A stretch of 64,000 nucleotides of DNA from Batkoa obscura (Eukaryota; Entomophthoromycota; Entomophthoromycetes; Entomophthorales; Batkoaceae): contig JASVEC010000003.1 in NCBI GenBank assembly GCA_030770535.1, forward strand, positions 1,178,001-1,242,000, written 5' to 3'. The position numbers and the translations under genes were made by a program. The notes beneath the pieces are model-generated. The model was not told the origin of the DNA and ran no database searches. It was given only the letters and a program-made list of their open reading frames with translations. Below, piece by piece: positions 36,401-49,941 of the stretch (position 1 is its first letter; each line of letters opens with the position of its first letter).

Positions 36401-38620
36401 ATTTGGTCAATTGATAAATTAAAACAAAAATTAATTCGAATGAGAAATTTATATAATTTAATGGATAGGCCATTATACCATCAACATTTTAATCTCCAGG
36501 ATCCATTCGTAGAGAGTTTAGTAACAAAGTATAGTTTAATTGGTTTAGCATATGTTAATCTAGCAAATTTAATGTATAATTTAAAACAAACATTTAATAC
36601 TCCTATTATTAATCATTTGGATGGTAAAGTTTATGGAGAATTTAAAGTTACAATTAACCCTTTAGCAATTGTTAATAATAATAATAATAATGATAATAAT
36701 GATAATAATGATAATAATGATAATAACAATAACAATAATATATTAAATATTGGAGATCAATTAATATTTGAAATTATAATGGAAGAATTGAATAATATTA
36801 ATGAAGATTTATATACACAAGTACACGTACAATTTCGATTATCTTCTTTTAATACAATAATACCATATTCAATAAATGATCAATTATTTGCTACAGATCC
36901 AATAAGTAATTTTAATAACGAAACAATACAATTTCAATATCGACATACAATAACAATTAATATAACTAATGAGTTTATTAACAACATACAATTACAACCA
37001 ATGAAATTTGAAATATATGGTAAACCTAGTTTAATTACAATTAATAAATGGGATCATATTAATCAACAACAAAATGAAATTGATCCCAACCAACAAATAA
37101 ATTTAATTGGTGCACCTAATGGATTTAATCCTAAAATAAAAGAAAGGAGACCTGAAGATGAATTAATATTAAAAGAAACCCATGATTTATTGGCAAAAAT
37201 TCAAATATCTGAATTAAATCCAAACGGACAATATGTAAATGCTGAGATACAAGCTACGAGTCCTACAGATAATGGAGTATTTTTACTAAGACAAGGATTA
37301 CAAAGAAGAATCTTAATATCATTACAACATAATTCAGGAAAACAATTTCAAATTGATAAAATTATTAAAATAGTTATAGGTAGAATAAGATTAGTAGATA
37401 ATAAAGGGAGATTTACTCATGATAATTTAAAAAATCAATCAGATATAATTGAACTAAATTTAATATTAAATACAATTAAAGAAGAAATATCTCAAGATGG
37501 ATTAAATAAATATGAATTTCAAGTAAATTGGGATTCCTCATTACATAATTCCATTCATTTAAATAAAAATACAATGAGTAATCAAAGAGTTGTATTAACT
37601 TTAAATTGGCAGTTAATAGCAACTAAAGTACAAGATCCGCTAACTTTTACTATTGATTTACCACTTATAATTACTTCAAGAACATCTTCTGTATCAAAAT
37701 CATTATTTTCATTTATGACTAATTCAACACGACTATTAACTAATATCTCTCAATTATATCAACTTATTCTTACCCCCAAAATGATACGTAAAAGAACTGA
37801 ATTATGGAAATTAGATACAGCTACTTCTTATGTCAGAGGGGAAGAATATTTAGGTAATTGGAAACCTAGAGGAGTAGAATTGGTATTAGAAAACAGGAAA
37901 ATACAGTTTAATATAAGGAAGAGAGTGGAGTTACAAATGTTAAGGCAAGCAAATGAATTAAGAAGGCTAAAAAATGGGGGAATGGAGCTAGTAATGCCAA
38001 AGATTGATAATCCAGTACAATTAAATATGATTAACAATCAGTGGTTAGGAATGATTGATAAAAAAGAAGAGATAGAAGGGATGGAAGAAGATATCAAGGA
38101 GGAGCCAGAGAGTAAAGTGGAAAATGGGGAGGAGGGTATAATAGGGAGTAATAAAGTAGAAAAAGTTAAAAAAGATAATGTATCAATAAGTTCTGATAAA
38201 ACAGCGAATTCAATAACTAGTGAGAATAAAAACCTGGACACCCTTAATTTGCAGAAAGCCCCTGACCAGCCTGTTAAAATGATGGGAGAACTTAAACTTA
38301 TCCCTAAGAGTACCACCATTACACGAAAAGGATATTTATTAACTCCAATTGATTTAACGTTATGGGAAAAGCGATGGATAGTTATAAAAAGACCATTTAT
38401 GTATTTATATAAAGATAGTTATGAATTAGAAGAATTATTGGTATTTGATTTAACTTCTACTAGAGTAGATTATAATAAAGATTTGGAAAAGTTAGTGGGA
38501 AGAGAAGGTGTGTTTGCATTGTATACTAAAAATAATTCATATATGTTTCAAGTAGAAGGAGAGGGAGAGTTAATAAAGTGGTTGAAATGTATTGATCAAT
38601 GGTATCAGGGGGAAGAGTAG
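33446..38620 (+). CDS. kinesin-3 motor (Unc104/KIF1 type) with FHA and PH domains
   Basis: Seven exons (33446-33494, 33553-33813, 33890-33924, 33981-34256, 34317-34447, 34544-34736, 34823-38620) give 1580 residues in frame. All introns fall in the motor domain; the rest is one exon. The N-terminal motor has the P-loop GQTGSGKS (105-112), switch I SSRSH (220-224), switch II DLAGSE (254-259) and the microtubule-binding region up to [21 protein letters not shown] neck coiled coil follows, then an FHA domain (about 500-600, [16 protein letters not shown]), a long KIF1-type stalk with a poly-Asn/Asp run near 932, and a C-terminal PH domain (about 1475-1577, [17 protein letters not shown]). Such motors carry early endosomes and vesicles to microtubule plus ends; the PH domain binds phosphoinositides. 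The gene looks complete. Confidence 0.95.
33838..33887. repeat. 8-bp tandem repeat in kinesin intron 2
   Basis: About six units of GATTTATT run up to the 3' splice site of intron 2 (acceptor TTTTTAG at 33889). The array may vary in length and doubles as the pyrimidine tract. Confidence 0.8.
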
Positions 38621-39142
38621 AGTGAAGGTAAGAAGGAGGGTAGAGAGAAAGGGAAGATATGGGTGGAGATAGTAGTGGGCGTGGAAGGAAAGAGATTTTT
38701 AATTGATGGATTTTTTTAGTAATAAAATAGTTTGATTTTTTGTACACGAAATTTTAGACTGTAACTAAGATATTTATTATAATTTGAAGTTAGAATATTA
38801 AATGATAAGAGAATTAATGAATTTGAATATAAGTTAGAATTTTATAAAGTGAACAATTAATTAATACAAAACGTTACATTATATTTATTCTAATAAAAGT
38901 TAAATTTTATAAATGAAAAAGGCTTAATTTAAAAAGAAATTCTAGAAATCAAACTATTTAATTTTAAATTATTAAAATTATTATTACATAACTGTAAAAC
39001 AATATAATGTAACTTATTATATTTTAGTATAAATATTGCTTTATTTAATAATAATTATGAATAATAAAGAATAAGATTAAGAGATAGAAATATAGGCATT
39101 ATCAAAAGCCTTTCTACTACAAAATATAAATTTATTTAACGC
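38621..39142. other. convergent 3' intergenic region
   Basis: Between the ends of the kinesin gene and the small secreted-protein gene. A G/A-rich stretch follows the kinesin stop codon; the rest is AT-rich, without recognised features. Confidence 0.4.
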
Positions 39143-39454
39143 CTAACTCTTGTTTTGATGCTGTTCTAAATATCCTTTCATTTTTTCCAATACTTCATTC
39201 GCAGTAATACCCTTATTGTTATCTTTGTTTCCATTGCCCCCATTACTAGTTTGAGAACTTGTTTCTTTTTGTCTAGAAGTCAATTTATTTTTTAAACTAA
39301 AAAAATTTCTTTTGATATTATAAATAAATTCTCGTACGTGGATCGATTTTCTTTGTAATTGGTGGGTTGAAAGATTGCTAGTATTAGGGGTAGTAGCGGC
39401 GAATACACTGGAGGTTAAGACAAATGCAGCTGTAATTAAGTCAATGAATCTCAT
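39143..39454 (-). CDS. small secreted or vacuolar protein, unknown
   Basis: A 103-residue protein starting MRFIDLITAAFVLTSSVFA, a clear signal peptide. I chose this ATG over an in-frame one 32 codons upstream because the signal sequence then lies at the very N-terminus. The mature part is basic and polar (..LQRKSIHVREFIYNIKRNFFSLKNKL), with a Ser/Gly/Asn-rich stretch and an end that may be helical (ANEVLEKMKGYLEQHQNKS). There are no cysteines, so it is not related to the cysteine-rich family in the window. No family is recognised. Confidence 0.62.
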   Translation of the reverse strand: MRFIDLITAAFVLTSSVFAATTPNTSNLSTHQLQRKSIHVREFIYNIKRNFFSLKNKLTSRQKETSSQTSNGGNGNKDNNKGITANEVLEKMKGYLEQHQNKS

Positions 39455-40376
39455 GTTACAAAGTAAATAGACTGTAAAGTAAAATAAACTGAATAATATA
39501 AAGTAGATTTTTGCCACTAATTTCTGTTTTCTCCCTTTCCTTAAAATCACGGAGTAATTAATTAATTTGATTAAATAAATTCAATCCCATTACTATAATT
39601 AGTAATTTTAGTTGAAAAATTCAATGAAATTGAATGATTTTGGTTACTTTGAGTTAGCAATTTAAAAAAGTTGTTGAATTCGAGTAATGAAATTGAATGA
39701 ATGAGAAGAAATAGAAGTAGAAAAGGAGGGAAAGAGGGCATTGAAAGGATGAGATGTTGAGATTGATAAGCTAAGGAAATGGATAGATTATGAGCATTTG
39801 TTGATGTTGTTACTTTAGAAATTTAAAATATTTATTAGTATTAATTTTAATAATTGTAATATTTTTATAATCAAAAAAAATGACTTTAATTTTAATTTTT
39901 TAACTTCAAGAAAAATAAATTAAAATAGGATTTAAAAAAACTAGTAAATTAAAATTATAAATTCAATCTTTATAATAAATTTGATAATTGTATAAATCAA
40001 AAAAATTATCATATAATAATAAATTTAGATAATAAAGATTCTTATTTATTTTTTTGTTAAATTTTAGTTAAATGTTTTTTTAAATTTTAAACTACTTAAA
40101 AATGGATCAAAATTAAAAATATAAATGCCTATATTAAGTTCAGTTATTAAATGTAGTATAATGTAATTTCTTAAGCTGGCACTCTTTTTCAAATTACTTT
40201 ATAATAATAGCTACAGAAGTCATTGAGGAGTTTGTCTACTTTAAAACTATTTTTTCCAATCGATTGGCTATTAAATTTCAATGAATACCAATTCAATTAA
40301 CTAACCCAACGGAATTCATTAATATATATATAAAATAGTCATAAAAATGATATAAGATATAAATCAGTATAAAATA
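39455..40376. other. gene-free stretch
   Basis: Promoter side of the small secreted-protein gene, then very AT-rich sequence. No feature before the MITE pair at 40377. Confidence 0.4.
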
Positions 40377-40477
40377 TGGGGATGTATTTTTGTGTTTAAG
40401 AATTTTAATAGCAATTTTTCCACTCAAATAGCGCTTAAAAGATGGAAAAAGTGATGAAGCCAAAAAAAACACCCCCA
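40377..40477 (-). mobile_element. small TIR element (MITE), copy k
   Basis: A 101-bp copy in reverse orientation between TA and TA. It forms an inverted pair with copy l, 24 bp away. Confidence 0.87.
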
Positions 40478-40501
40478 TATTATAAGAGTTTAAATACTAT
40501 A

Positions 40502-40602
40502 AGGGGATTTTTTTTTTGGTTTCATTATTTTTTCCATTTTTTAAGTGTCATTTAAGTGGAAAACTGTTAGTAGAATTCTTAAATAAAAAAATACATCCCC
40601 AT
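40502..40602 (+). mobile_element. small TIR element (MITE), copy l
   Basis: A 101-bp copy between TA and TA, with left end AGGGGATTT. It is inverted relative to copy k; the pair could fold into one long hairpin. Confidence 0.85.
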
Positions 40603-43600
40603 AATGACTTTATGCAACAGATAAATAGATTATATTTTGTTAATAGTTTATTTTATTATCAGCAATGATGGGCTTATCTTGAATAAATATTAAACGTAGT
40701 AGCTCAATTATAACGAAAAATAGTTTATATAACTGCTTAGTTGTAAGTGAATTTTTATTATAATAAATCCAAGTCATTAAATAAAAACTTAGTTTTTGTA
40801 AAAACTACGTTTAAAAATATACATAAAATTTCTATTTAATACAATACCAAGTAAAAATAGATGTATAAGCTATGAAAACTTTTAGACTATTATTTTGATT
40901 TATATCTAACTTCAATTATTAAAGCTTATGATTATTAACAAAAAATACTATATATTTCTATCATTTATATTAAATAGCCTAAATTAATTCAAATATACTA
41001 TGATTAAATACTTCATTTTAAAAATAATTAATAATAAAAACAATAAAATATTCAAAGCTTGGATTTTAATATTCCATTTATTTTTTCAATTAAACTATAA
41101 AATTATAATATAAATCTAAGATTAAAATTACTAATATTGAATCAATTTATTGATTCAAATAACTTTTGTACTATGTTTTTGGATATGTGTATGTATATAT
41201 ATATTCACTTTTAATAAATAAATAAAAATGATAAATGATAAATGTAAATGATATAATAAAAGTACACGACATGTTAATGATTTAATGTTACAATACAATT
41301 AATCAAATATAAGGTTCAATTTGTATTAATATAGCTAAAACCTCTTAGAATAATGTAAAATCAATAATTAGAAAAGTGATTTTTTTCAAAAACCTTAGAA
41401 GTGTCATGCGGCACAACTGATAATAATATTAAGGTTCTAAATATTGAAATAAAATTACTATTTTTGACTTATTTTTTAATCTTACATTATTATAAAAAAG
41501 CCGAAATTATTAGTGTAAATAAACGTATGGTAAAAGGGCTAGTATTTTTTATTAGCCTAATTTCAGACACATAATATAGTTGAGTAAAATTTATATTGCA
41601 TTCTTATAATATGTTGATACTTTTGATAACAATAATTCTTATTTGATAATAAAATAGTTATCAGATAATAAAATAAATGCTTATATTAGTATATTAATAT
41701 ATTGTGAAAGGTTCATTAATAAGTGAAATTTGCAATTACAAAATTGGAAATTTACATGATCAAAGTTTGGATTTATATAGATGAAAATTCTAAGCTTTCA
41801 ATGGCGTTATATTAAAATTTTTAATTTAACTATTCAATTACCCTCGCTTTTTTAGTAGAATAATAATTAATAGAAGACCAAAATCAAGTTGAATTCTGCT
41901 TAATTGAAGATGATTTCACGAAAACTCATATATTTTTTTATTAAATAATTAAATTTATAAATTTAGTCATATTGAGTAGGTTTCAATAATTGCAAAATGT
42001 TGAACTTGGAAATTCGTATTCAAAGCGAATTTCTATATTTATATTGTTTATAGAAATAATAACGCAACTAAGAATAAAATTGAAAATTTAAGCTCATTCA
42101 TTTTAGAAAAATACTTGAATTAGCTTTTACTAATACTTGAAAATGCTAGTACGTGTTACAGGTCTTATATATCTAATTCCTGCAAATAAACTCCCTTACT
42201 AATTCTAAAGATTAAGTTACCTAGAATATACATTTTCTTTTCTTCTTTTATGCGATGAGCCTAATTGAAACTTTTTAGTATCACATAGAAACTTTTTAAT
42301 AATATTTCAATTTTATAAACTATCGCTCCTTCCTATTTTTATTAAATTCCAATAGTGCTTCTGAGATTAAATTATGGCTTAGGAATATTATACTGGTTTT
42401 TTTAGAACAAATAAATTCAAAAACTTTATGAATTATAGTAGATATCTTGTACATGCTTACTGCCTTATATCAAAATTTTTGTTATTAACTTGAGTTATGA
42501 TTTTATTTTTTATTTTTTTTACAATAAAAACTGCAATTAGCTTTAAATAGTTCAAACCTTGGTAATTGGAAATTTAAACGGAGTTCGGAGAAAATGTTAG
42601 CTTTTTACTATTTTTATAAAGGATAGTAATAGGTGGAAAATACACCTTAATTAATAAAGTGTAAAAAAGGTTAAAGTCATTATTATTATATTCTCGCTCT
42701 TTCGAGTTTCAAACTAGCTCTATAGGCATATTTATGTAAGTTAAAAAATGCTACATAAAAGAAATAGAAAAATACATTGATATTAAATAGGATTAATATA
42801 AGGTTTCTAAACATTATTATATTTAAGTATAATAAATAGTTGTATTAATCAGCTTGATTTTTATGAAAATTATTAATTCTACCAAAGGCGGGTTATTGTT
42901 ACTAATATCCTAAACTCCATATTAAAAACAAATGTTTTTACAAAATGTATTTTTTGAACGTTTGCATTATCCAACTTTTTTAACAGTAATAGGTCTTGAG
43001 ATTTTCCTCTATTCTCATAAAGGTACCAAAAACTCAAATAAAATATCAATTTATTTTACATCAGTGGCATAATCGACATAAAAAAGCGTAAGTTATAAAA
43101 ATTTCATCTTAAGCTGCTACTAGTTATTTGCTTTATTTTTAGAGCTGGTGTTTAATTTAACTGTTTTTGTAACATACTAAATTTGTTGATACTTACAGTT
43201 ATTAAAGCTCAATTGTATAGTAGCTAACTGCTTATTAAAGAATAAACTTTTAGATATAAGTTTTATTAAAGCTTAAAGATTAAATTTCAAAAAAATAAGC
43301 AAATAAATAGTAACCGAAGAAATTTTATGAGAAATTGCATAATTGAATCTTAAAAGATATATTCTTAATCAAATTTTAAATCTCATAATGTAAATCTAGA
43401 CAAAGTTTTTTTAACAATGGTTTTATTGTTAAAATGTATTAATTCGCTATGTATAACTACAAAATGATATTTGAACTAACTCAATTTAGTTTATTTCTCC
43501 TAACAAGATAAGTACTATTAATAATAAGCTACGGTACAAAATCTAGAATTAATCTAGATAGCGAGCGTAGACTTTCAATCCAAATATTATAAAAAAATAT

Positions 43601-44858
43601 AAAAGAACTTTTATAATAAATTAACTCTGATTTACTTTTATAGTTACTTTTTAATGTTGTTTTACTTGCACTTTCTATTTTTATTCTTTTAACATTATTT
43701 ATTTCCCCGCATACTAACTATTTAGTCAATTGCTATTTAGCCTAAATACTAAATCTTTGATTATGTCTAGACTTTTACTATATGCTGATCACTATATTAA
43801 TACTTTGAGAGCTTTATTAACAAATAGTCTCGACCCTTGGCTTTTAGGCTAATATCAAATTAATAGTCTTTAAATACTATTTTTCTGATTAAAAACTAGG
43901 TTTTATTATTCGGTCTAGATGTTATTTTCTTATTAAATCTATTGATCTATTAGACATCAATATTTATTCATACTTTGGTTTATTAACAATAGTAACTTAG
44001 TATTATATGTACTTAAAAAATATTCTAATAAACTATATCTTAGCAATTTAATTAAAAAATGAACAAATAACACTAGTACTCAGCTTATGGCGTAGTATTA
44101 ATTAATAATCTAATAGTTTACAGTTTTCTTTACTGTATATTATTTGGTTTATAAAATTAAAGTTATCCAAATGATAACTTGAGAGTAAGTTCATTAATAA
44201 GTTATAATTTGCATAAATTCCGACTTTCTGTCAGATTTATCTTGTTGTTATGATTTATATTATCCTACATTCATACAATTATTAATTAGTTAATATTTAA
44301 TATACAACTTTTGAGTTGGTTTTGTCTGATTTTTGAACTTTTGTACTCGGAATTCCCTTTCTTTGTTTTACAATTGAGTCACTTTAGATGTTGATATCAA
44401 ATAGCAATTTAATAAATAGAATTCTATGTTTGATAATATTTTTAAAACTTACAAATTTTGTTACTTTAGTTCCATTTTAAATGCTATAATACATACCTTA
44501 CAATAGGAAAATATAAATTATTTCACTCTTAATCTATTCCCTTAAGTTGATTTTAAGGAGTTTGTAGAACAAATTCCTACTTTTAGAGTCTTTGATTTAT
44601 AATGATTTTTCTTGGAAAAAAAATTAAATTAAATTAAATTAAATTTGTGTTTAACATGTTTTAAGAAAATGAGGGATAGAAGAATGAATGTTATTTTAAT
44701 CTTACATTTAAGTTAGTCATCTAGGTATTTGAATTAAACTTAAACAATGAAATAATAACACAAAAGTATAAAATTTGACTTACAGGAAAGTTACATTTAT
44801 TTAATAGATAACAAGAGATAAATAAAGAATATGAACAAGAATGATAGGAGAGAAGGGA
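40603..44858. other. long gene-free stretch (4.3 kb)
   Basis: I found no credible coding frame, RNA gene or copy of the window's repeat families. Short TATATATA and AAATGATAAATG runs occur around 41200. It may be relic DNA decayed beyond recognition. Confidence 0.45.
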
Positions 44859-45680
44859 TTAGTTGAAGGTTAGATTCATAAGGGATAAACCTAATTCTCG
44901 ATTCATCATAAGATCCAACTCTCTTTCATTATTAAAGAAGGAATTCATTATACAGGTCAAATTCTCTAACTCTTTAGCTATAATATCAGTAGAGTATAAG
45001 TTAATATACTCCTCTTGAAGATGAGGTAAATTTTTGGTGGTGACAATAAACAAACAGTTTAACAAAAATTTAAAGGAGGTGGTATACATTGGGCTAGTTA
45101 AAAACATAATGAATCGGTTATAATCAATTAAAAGATTTTGATCATGTAAGAAATAAAAATAGTTTAAAACAATATTCACTTGAGATGGAGTTAAGCAAAC
45201 AATAGTACCATTGTTATACAATCTTTGAATATAATTCGAGATTTCTTTTCCATCACCATTTAATAATGGAGTTATCATTTCACTGCTTGGGGTAACTGAA
45301 CTTGATAACCCTGAGCCGAGATCGACCTGGAAACTACTTGGAGGAGAAGGCAAACTGAGGTGCAAATATTGCGATTTATTTTGCTCTACTTTAAATTGTT
45401 GTTCACCAATATTAATCAAGGAAGGTTTTTTTGGTTTAGGACCACGTTTGAAAGAGGGGGCTTCATAGGTACAAAGTTTATTACGAGAATTACAAAGCTG
45501 GCAAGCATTTCCTTCCGCAAGACAACGGGTCTTTCTCTTCCTACATTCATCGCAAGCTCGACTTATTCTTCTTGCAATTGTTCGATAACCAATGTTATTT
45601 GGGTCGTTGGAAACTTTATTCATTTCTTGATCTAAATTGTTTTGAGCTTCGACTTTAAAGCAATAAATTTTTGATTTCAT
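44859..45680 (-). CDS. Zn2Cys6 transcription factor, short
   Basis: A 273-residue single-exon frame. The binuclear zinc cluster near residues 43-70 reads CDECRKRKTRC then CQLCNSRNKLC, that is C-x2-C-x6-C-x6-C-x2-C-x6-C, followed by the basic Pro-rich linker KRGPKPKKPS. Downstream, the block beginning SNYIQRLYNNG and FYFLHDQNLLIDYNRFIMFL resembles the start of the fungal regulatory middle-homology region, but the protein stops soon after (..LSLMNLTFN), shorter than most family members (500-900). It may be a naturally short factor, truncated, or miss a downstream exon; I saw no convincing continuation. The true start could also be the Met at residue 20. Target genes are unknown. Confidence 0.82.
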   Translation of the reverse strand: MKSKIYCFKVEAQNNLDQEMNKVSNDPNNIGYRTIARRISRACDECRKRKTRCLAEGNACQLCNSRNKLCTYEAPSFKRGPKPKKPSLINIGEQQFKVEQNKSQYLHLSLPSPPSSFQVDLGSGLSSSVTPSSEMITPLLNGDGKEISNYIQRLYNNGTIVCLTPSQVNIVLNYFYFLHDQNLLIDYNRFIMFLTSPMYTTSFKFLLNCLFIVTTKNLPHLQEEYINLYSTDIIAKELENLTCIMNSFFNNERELDLMMNRELGLSLMNLTFN

Positions 45681-48534
45681 CTTGAAGTAAATTAAAAAGA
45701 TTGTAGAATTTATCGATAATTAATAAAATTTGGGTTTCTTTTATACCAATTTTTTTGGAAACATTATTCAATCTCCATTTGTGTTCGCTTTTTTAAATTG
45801 CTTAATAATTTGAGAACAAATCTTGTTTATAACCTTATTTTGTGAAGTTTACTCAAATTATGAAATAATCAAGAAAAAGCTATTATAATTATAGAAGGTT
45901 ACTTTACATATTTAATTTATACGATTTATTTCTAAAAAGTATACTACATTAATTTTATTATCGGATTCTATTTTTGTACTTTATTTTAAATATTACTTGG
46001 AACATTATCTTTTAGTTCAAATACAAGGTATATTACTCAATTTTAATTACTGCCATTTCTCAAAGTAATAACAGTCAGATAGTTATGTATACAAACAACA
46101 CGATATTATAGTTGATAATGCTCGCACTATTAAAAATATTACCATTTATAACTTAAATTTAAATTCATTTAAAATTAATATATTTTAAATAAAATATAGT
46201 CAACATATAAAAATTATTAATAAAAGCGAAAATAAGTATAAGAAAATTGATTAATTCAACCGACTTATTTGTAAATGTTAAAAAAGATAACTTACATCTT
46301 AGTATTTTTCTTTATATACTCAAAATCTAATAATACGATAGCGTTAATAAGATAAAAAAGTAAACATGATTTTTGTTACATTAAATTGTAATAAATTTGC
46401 CTTTTTTAGACTTTATATGTAACTAAATTTGTAAATTTGCATATTATGTTTTTACCTATATTTGAATAGTATGAATTGTGTGTTAATTAGTTTTAAATTC
46501 TGCAATATTTTTTTAATGAACTTTATAATTTAACTATTAATTAGTAGTATGTATATCTTTTATTTTTTGGAAAATCAATAGCATTTTGATATTTATTTTT
46601 ATTACTTAAGATATAACTAGTGTATATATTCTATAATTGAAATTTATAATGTTAAAGTCTGCTACTATATGCAACTATAAATAGAAATAGATCTTTAAGC
46701 AAATCTTTATTTGAAAAAAGGATAAATACCTCCTTATAACTCATTGATACTATAGCTTAATATGAGTAGTAGCTTAAAGTCTACTATTGAATAGAATGGA
46801 TCAATGAAATAATAAAATGAAATAGGGTAAATTTTAATGAAATTGATGTACTACCGCTTCACTCGCTTTATTAATTTAATTTAATTTAAACCAAGTTTAT
46901 GTTTGAAATTTATTATATTAACAGCACAAATAGAAATTTATTCTTCTTATTTAACCTAAAAAGCAACAGTATTTATCAAGCTGTTCGGGTAAAAGTAGGT
47001 GTTAGTTACTTGCTAAATCTAAAGGTTCTTTTCGCATTACCCTTATTATTTTGAGCAGGTTGGGTTGTTTGTTAAAATAAGATAAAACAATGTCTAAAGT
47101 TGAAAGTCGATTACGGCTAATTACATGAAAAAACAATTTATTATCAATTTTACATTTTTTTAATAAACTCTTTTCTTTAATTTATTAATAACGATGAATT
47201 TTATTGAATAAAATTGCTGTTATGGTGCAGTCACAGGTTACTTTGATAAAGTATAACATTCTCTTTTTACACTAATTAATATCTCTATTATTTACAAAGC
47301 TAAGAAATAACAGATATTTAATGAACTCATTTACTTTGAAAGTCAGGTTTTTGTTTCAATCCCTTTTTACGCATTAAAGGAACAATAGTTTAGAAAATAG
47401 AAAGTTTAATTTCATAAATGTAGTTAGTTTGGTTTAAAGCTATAAAGTCTTGGAATAAAGCTGTCAACTTAAATATATATCCAAAATAAATAAACTATGT
47501 ATTACATCAATCTAAGCTCTCTTTTAGTATACATTTTATTAGATTAATAAAGTTATAACCAATGTTAAAAGAAATATATTAGTAATTGCTTAATAATAAT
47601 ATCTTGGCTGTGTTTCTAGATTACCAAAAATGGTACAATCATCTAATTAGAAAGGAAACGATTAACAAAAAAGAATATTAAAGAGTGTTACAAAAAGCTG
47701 TCATATAATCTTTATATCACTATGTGATAGTTATCACTAATAAAGATATTAAATAACACAAAATTAATATAATACTATTTTGATCAACATATGTATTGCT
47801 TTTTTAACAAGATATGTAAGACAAACAATATGGAAATTGATTTCACAATTCTTAAGTTAAATCATTTGCCATGCCTATTTGACTACTATAATTTAACAAT
47901 TGTCTTTTTTAAAGACCGATTGTGAAATAATAATTTTATTTATACATTTAATAATCAGCAAAATGTCACTTTTTAATCAAGTGCTTGTTATTTAAAATAG
48001 TACGATAACTAAAAGCTGTTATTTTCCAAATATTCTTTTTATCAAAAATAATCAAGAAAACTTTAACTGGGTACTATAGTTTTTACTAAGCTGGCAATTA
48101 GTAAATTTGATTTTTATGGACTCAGCCTTTAAACAAGCTAAAGTTTTTATATGAATTCTAATATAATTTTAAGGTTAATAGCAATATGAAATTTTGTCCC
48201 TAATTACAGTTATGCTGTTATCATCGCCATTGGATAACTTTATTGTTATGCTTATTGTTCTGGTATACATCTCTAATTTTTTCCAACTTTTAAATGTTAA
48301 ATTTTTTTAAATATAAATAAATCATACTTAAAATTTTAAATATTGAATCTTTAAAAATTTTTTAAAGCAAAAAAAATTAATTATTGCTTTCTGATATTCT
48401 ATTCATTAAAATTATGACGATTTTTTATAAAGGATTTTTAATACAATAAATATTATCTATTTCAAAACCTTTAAAAAAATTTAATCAAAAATAACAACTC
48501 AAACTATTAAAAGCATACTAAAAATTGCCGTTTA
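45681..48534. other. long gene-free stretch (2.9 kb)
   Basis: The right of the Zn2Cys6 gene must hold its promoter. Nothing else is recognised on either strand. Confidence 0.45.
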
Positions 48535-49844
48535 TTATAACTTTATCCAAATTAGGTTTGGAATCTTTTGTGAAGCGTCATAGCGAGATGCCTTTATTTT
48601 AGGTGAAAAATGCGGAACAAATAACAATGGGGCAGAAAGGCTGTAGCTAACGTCTGTACCAATATCCATTAAGGTAAAATCATTAACTCTCAACAGCTTG
48701 AGATTTAAAAAAAGGCACAAGAAGTAAAAGAAGCTTTTAAGTGGAACAGCAAATTTATCCATTTCTATTTTTTTATAGATTTACACTTAATTGGGTCATA
48801 CATTTCTTTATGTAGATCCTTATCGACTGAATTAGACTTACCAAATATTTCATTATAAGAGAAACCTATACTTGAAAAGCAAACAGCTTGAATATTTGGT
48901 AGCAAAGAGACTGAAATCAATAAATCTTTTGTTAAATCTTCAACATAAATCTTTTTTAAAGTCGACAACTTATTTAAAGGATCAATATTAGTCTTAGCGG
49001 TTAGATTATAATAACCTAATCTAACGATATTAGCATCTCCCATTAATTTATCCTATCATAAGTATTTGTATTAAATCGTTCAGAAGTATCCATTAATTTA
49101 ATACTAGTTACTTGCTTTAAATCTCCAAAGCACTCAATAGACTTATCACCAAGCCCCCCTTTAAACACCAATTCTAAATCATTTGAAGTAAAATTGATTT
49201 CAGGGTCAATTCTAGCACTTATAGCTTCTTGACCAAACGTTATATATATTTTCTTTAATTCATGGAAATTTGTTTTAATTGTATTGAGCCCATTAAAGTC
49301 TAAGATTTTGTTAGAATATATTACAAGTGAGCGCAATCTATTTGTATTAAGATATTCAACAATATAAAAAATAGTTGGGTAACTCACAACCATTTCAATT
49401 ACTTCAAGTTGCTCTAAATGGCTTTTGAATATCTCTAATGGATCAATATAACTACTAGAACCAGTAAATATCTTTTTTATTTTTGGTAGTTCAGCATTAG
49501 TTTTGATATCTTTCTCTTTTTTAATAGCTAAATTACTTTTGAAAAGTATTGATGCTACATCTGGACAACAGTTTAAATATTTAAATGTGTCAATATCTAT
49601 ATTTAAATGCTGTGTTAATAATCCATTTTACTTGATAAAGCTATCTTGATCTTTTAAATGGTCCTTTTGTTTTCTATATTCATATTGATTATAAACTGAG
49701 AAGGTTAAGTTGTGTTGGATGGCTTTAATTATAATATCGAATAAATTTTTACTTAAGAAAGCTAGATCAAATAACTTAAACGGATCTAATTCTAAAAATC
49801 CGTTCAAGTAAATTATCTCTAGATTGTTCAATCTTTAATGTCAT
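48535..49844 (-). pseudogene. F-box/LRR-like relic 3
   Basis: Minus-strand fragments collinear with the intact family member: MTLKIEQSRDNLLERIF, then LDPFKLFDLAFLSKNLFDIIIKAIQHNLTFSVYNQ, a leucine-rich middle (NTNRLRSLVIYSNKILDFNGLNTIKTNF), KSIECFGDLKQVTSIKL, LSTLKKIYVEDLTKDLLISVSLLPNIQAV and the end RYDASQKIPNLIWIKL. At least four frame changes or stops separate them. Some blocks stay open for more than 90 codons, so decay is recent compared with relic 4. Confidence 0.8.
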
Positions 49845-49941
49845 TTAAAAATGAATGAAAAAAAAGGAAAAGAAATCAATTCAGTCAATTATTCATAAAC
49901 TCAAAGCGTTGGCATGTATTGACAAAAATATCACAAGAATA

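Noticed and set aside
49043-49393. 116-codon frame as an intact small gene
   Set aside because: It aligns with the middle of the F-box-like family and is only one open piece of relic 3.
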